Shown here piece by piece: positions 62,237 to 64,000 of a stretch of DNA of 64,000 bases. The position numbers and the translations under genes were made by a program. Source of the DNA: Bacteroidales bacterium UBA3297 (lineage in GTDB: Bacteria; Bacteroidota; Bacteroidia; Bacteroidales; Paludibacteraceae); NCBI GenBank assembly GCA_002362105.1, contig DETD01000017.1, positions 1-64,000 on the forward strand. Reading direction: 5' to 3'. Every line of letters starts with the position of its first letter. Position 1 is the stretch's first letter. The notes under the pieces were generated by a model that worked only from the letters and a program-made list of their open reading frames with translations, had not been told where the DNA came from and ran no database searches.

Positions 62237-64000
62237 CTATGCGTTCGCATAGCTGTGCATGCCCCCTAACAGGTAGTTTACGCCAAAGTAGGTCATCAGC
62301 ACGGTCAGAAAGGCCAGTGCCATATACCAGTGGAAACTTTTCTCTTTCGTAAACAGGGCGGCTTCTTGGAAGGCAATGGCTGCCCCGTACACCATCAGGG
62401 TTATCAGTGCCCATACTTCTTTGGGGTCCCAGGCCCAGTAATTTCCCCACGACTCGTTGGCCCATACCGCACCCAACAATATGCCGATGCCGATTAGTAT
62501 CACGGCGGGGTAGAGCAGTAACCGGTTTATCAGTGTCAGTTGCGTTACCTGTTGGCTGTCCTTTTCGCCCCGCATCAGTACTAGTGCTAGCACGCTGTTC
62601 AGCATTATAAAGGCGAACAGGGCATACGATATCATAATCATCGATACGTGCGTACTCAGCCACGGTGAGTTCAGTACCGGCATTAGTGGCGTTATTTGCG
62701 GATTCATTTGTCCCAGATGGGCGACCAGTAAGGTGAAGCCTGAGAGCAGGAAGCCGAATGCCAACACAAAACGGTAGCGTTTGCACAATACTAGTGCTAG
62801 CAACATGACGCACATGGCAAGGAACTGCATGGTCTCGAACCCGTTGTTCAGCGGTATGCGGCCGCTAATGTACCAGCGTAGCCCATAGCCAATGGTGTGA
62901 ACTACAAATGCGGCTAGTAAAACGAAGGGCAGCACATTTAACGAGGTGTTTATCCACTTTTTCCCGTTATGCTTCCCTATACCTTTATAGAGCAGTATTC
63001 CGAAGACTAGCAGACCGAGGGTGAGGTTGACCATAAACAGCACTTTTGTGAACGGTACCTTGTTATAGAGCAACTCGGCGTCTATTTTAGTGTCGCTGAG
63101 TGGGGGTATGCTTCCGTCGGTTGGTAGGGGCTTTATAAGGGTGTTGTGCCCCAGCATAAGTATCAAGCCCACTTTCTCGTCGGTTTCTGTTATCCCTTTT
63201 TCTAGCTTGCTTATTTCGGGACTTTGTTGCTCTTTGTTCCAGATTTCCTGTAGGCGGTATTTCCCTTCTTTGTCGAACAGGTCTCCTAAACTGCAGTAGT
63301 TGCCTTCTAGGCCTAGTTGGTGCCTGAGTTCTGCGCTCTTAATCTTTATCATCTTCTCGTTGCGCCATATTTCAGGTGCAATACTCCAACCGCCCACAAC
63401 CTGTTCAGGTAGCAGTCCTTTATAGTTGGCGCTGCCGTATATTTTCTTTACAAAGTCGGTCGCTACGGTATTAAAGGGAACAACACGGTTCTGATAGATG
63501 ACCTGTTTGCGTTCCAACTTTTTCGCCTCTTCTTTCGAAAGTACGGGTATCTTTTTCACATTGGTGGTATCGGCAGCTCTGGTTTCGCAGGTGTTGGTGC
63601 CCAGTGTCAGTGCGAATAGGAATAATCCACCTTTCTTTAATAGCGGATTTCCCAACAATTTTCGGTAGGTCCCGCTCTTCCAAAACAGCGAAACTATGCC
63701 TGCTATTATGAAGAGCAGGTAGCCGGCAAAGGTGGTTTTTATTCCATAGGGGTCGTGGTTTACGCTGAGCCAGCTGCCTATTCCGTTGTCGTCGAAACTC
63801 GATTGGCAGAAACGGTAGCCGTCTTTCACGTAGTTGCGGTTCATCGACACCATCTCGTCCGCGCCTTCTATCGTCATATAGCTTACATAGTCCATCGGGG
63901 CTTCAGTGCCGGGGTAGTACTTAATGCTGAAACTGTCTAGGGCCATAGCGAAAGGCAATTTGTGGATCTGTTTGTTCTCGTCTTCAAAAGTGTTGACCGA
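62237..64000 (-). CDS. cytochrome c biogenesis CcsB-CcsA fusion, 5' end cut by the window
   Basis: The C-terminal 588 codons of a larger membrane protein; the frame stays open to base 64000. The visible start belongs to a ResB/CcsB-like part (about 165 residues, with LPFAMALDSFSIKYYPG), followed by a periplasmic region. The C-terminal half (about 240 residues) is CcsA, with eight or so helices and the heme-handling WWD-type motif in WANESWGNYWAWDPKEVW. CcsBA exports and attaches heme to apocytochrome c (system II). The fusion is usual in this phylum. Confidence 0.92.
   Translation of the reverse strand, partial: SVNTFEDENKQIHKLPFAMALDSFSIKYYPGTEAPMDYVSYMTIEGADEMVSMNRNYVKDGYRFCQSSFDDNGIGSWLSVNHDPYGIKTTFAGYLLFIIAGIVSLFWKSGTYRKLLGNPLLKKGGLFLFALTLGTNTCETRAADTTNVKKIPVLSKEEAKKLERKQVIYQNRVVPFNTVATDFVKKIYGSANYKGLLPEQVVGGWSIAPEIWRNEKMIKIKSAELRHQLGLEGNYCSLGDLFDKEGKYRLQEIWNKEQQSPEISKLEKGITETDEKVGLILMLGHNTLIKPLPTDGSIPPLSDTKIDAELLYNKVPFTKVLFMVNLTLGLLVFGILLYKGIGKHNGKKWINTSLNVLPFVLLAAFVVHTIGYGLRWYISGRIPLNNGFETMQFLAMCVMLLALVLCKRYRFVLAFGFLLSGFTLLVAHLGQMNPQITPLMPVLNSPWLSTHVSMIMISYALFAFIMLNSVLALVLMRGEKDSQQVTQLTLINRLLLYPAVILIGIGILLGAVWANESWGNYWAWDPKEVWALITLMVYGAAIAFQEAALFTKEKSFHWYMALAFLTVLMTYFGVNYLLGGMHSYANA

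Overview
The window is chromosomal DNA from a member of the Bacteroidota, most likely the order Bacteroidales. The evidence is several type IX secretion (T9SS) products (one type A and two type B C-terminal sorting domains, and a PorP/SprF protein), a serine palmitoyltransferase for sphingolipids, the long-form IspG, a DksA-like protein without its zinc cysteines, many families largely restricted to this phylum (DUF4296, DUF4294, DUF4350), and promoters of the Bacteroidetes type (TTTG, 18-20 bases, TAnnTTTG). The genus cannot be settled from the sequence. Nothing looks like a prophage, plasmid, insertion sequence, CRISPR array, rRNA or tRNA; this is a dense core-genome segment with a few lineage-specific loci.

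Layout. 1-1009: an AT-rich leader and one small secreted protein. 1057-6006 (minus): rel-ispG-thyA. 6266-10606 (plus): DksA-like, lspA, a lipoprotein, a small stub gene, an S41 protease and a sugar nucleotidyltransferase. 10725-13248: a T9SS type A protein, then serine palmitoyltransferase. 13318-19523: RDD facing SpoIIM-DUF4129-DUF4350-MoxR-DUF58, a membrane/AAA cluster. 19624-22008 (minus): HsdR_N-like protein, membrane-anchored Q/N-rich protein, recR, small membrane protein. 22184-28180 (plus): holA, engB, LpxL-like acyltransferase, glycosyltransferase, DUF3108, peptide transporter. 28479-33482: a 948-residue T9SS type B protein, DUF4294, a cysteine-bearing small lipoprotein, a MauE-thioredoxin fusion and YraN. 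33626-38928: phosphosugar mutase, rpiB (minus), a membrane protein, cysS and a START-like protein. 39015-49107: LptF/G, ribBA, pdxJ, exbB, exbD, tonB, a tandem-TonB_C protein, DJ-1, CvfB-like, a minimal OmpA protein and an amidohydrolase. 49337-57836: a 1924-residue T9SS type B protein, a PD40-OmpA protein, PorP/SprF and a chagasin-like lipoprotein. 57958-64000: panB, two small genes, hemolysin III, peroxiredoxin, yaaA, a P-loop kinase-like protein and a CcsB-CcsA fusion that runs off the end.

The most interesting region is 44.6-57.8 kb. The giant type B protein, the PD40-OmpA protein and PorP/SprF form a self-contained surface-adhesin module like sprB-sprF of Flavobacterium. The giant protein and the tandem-TonB_C protein 5 kb upstream share an apparently undescribed domain of about 105 residues at their N-termini. 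The short OmpA protein between them closely matches the C-terminus of the PD40-OmpA protein. Together this suggests one extended envelope system that links TonB-like proteins, OmpA anchors and T9SS surface proteins.
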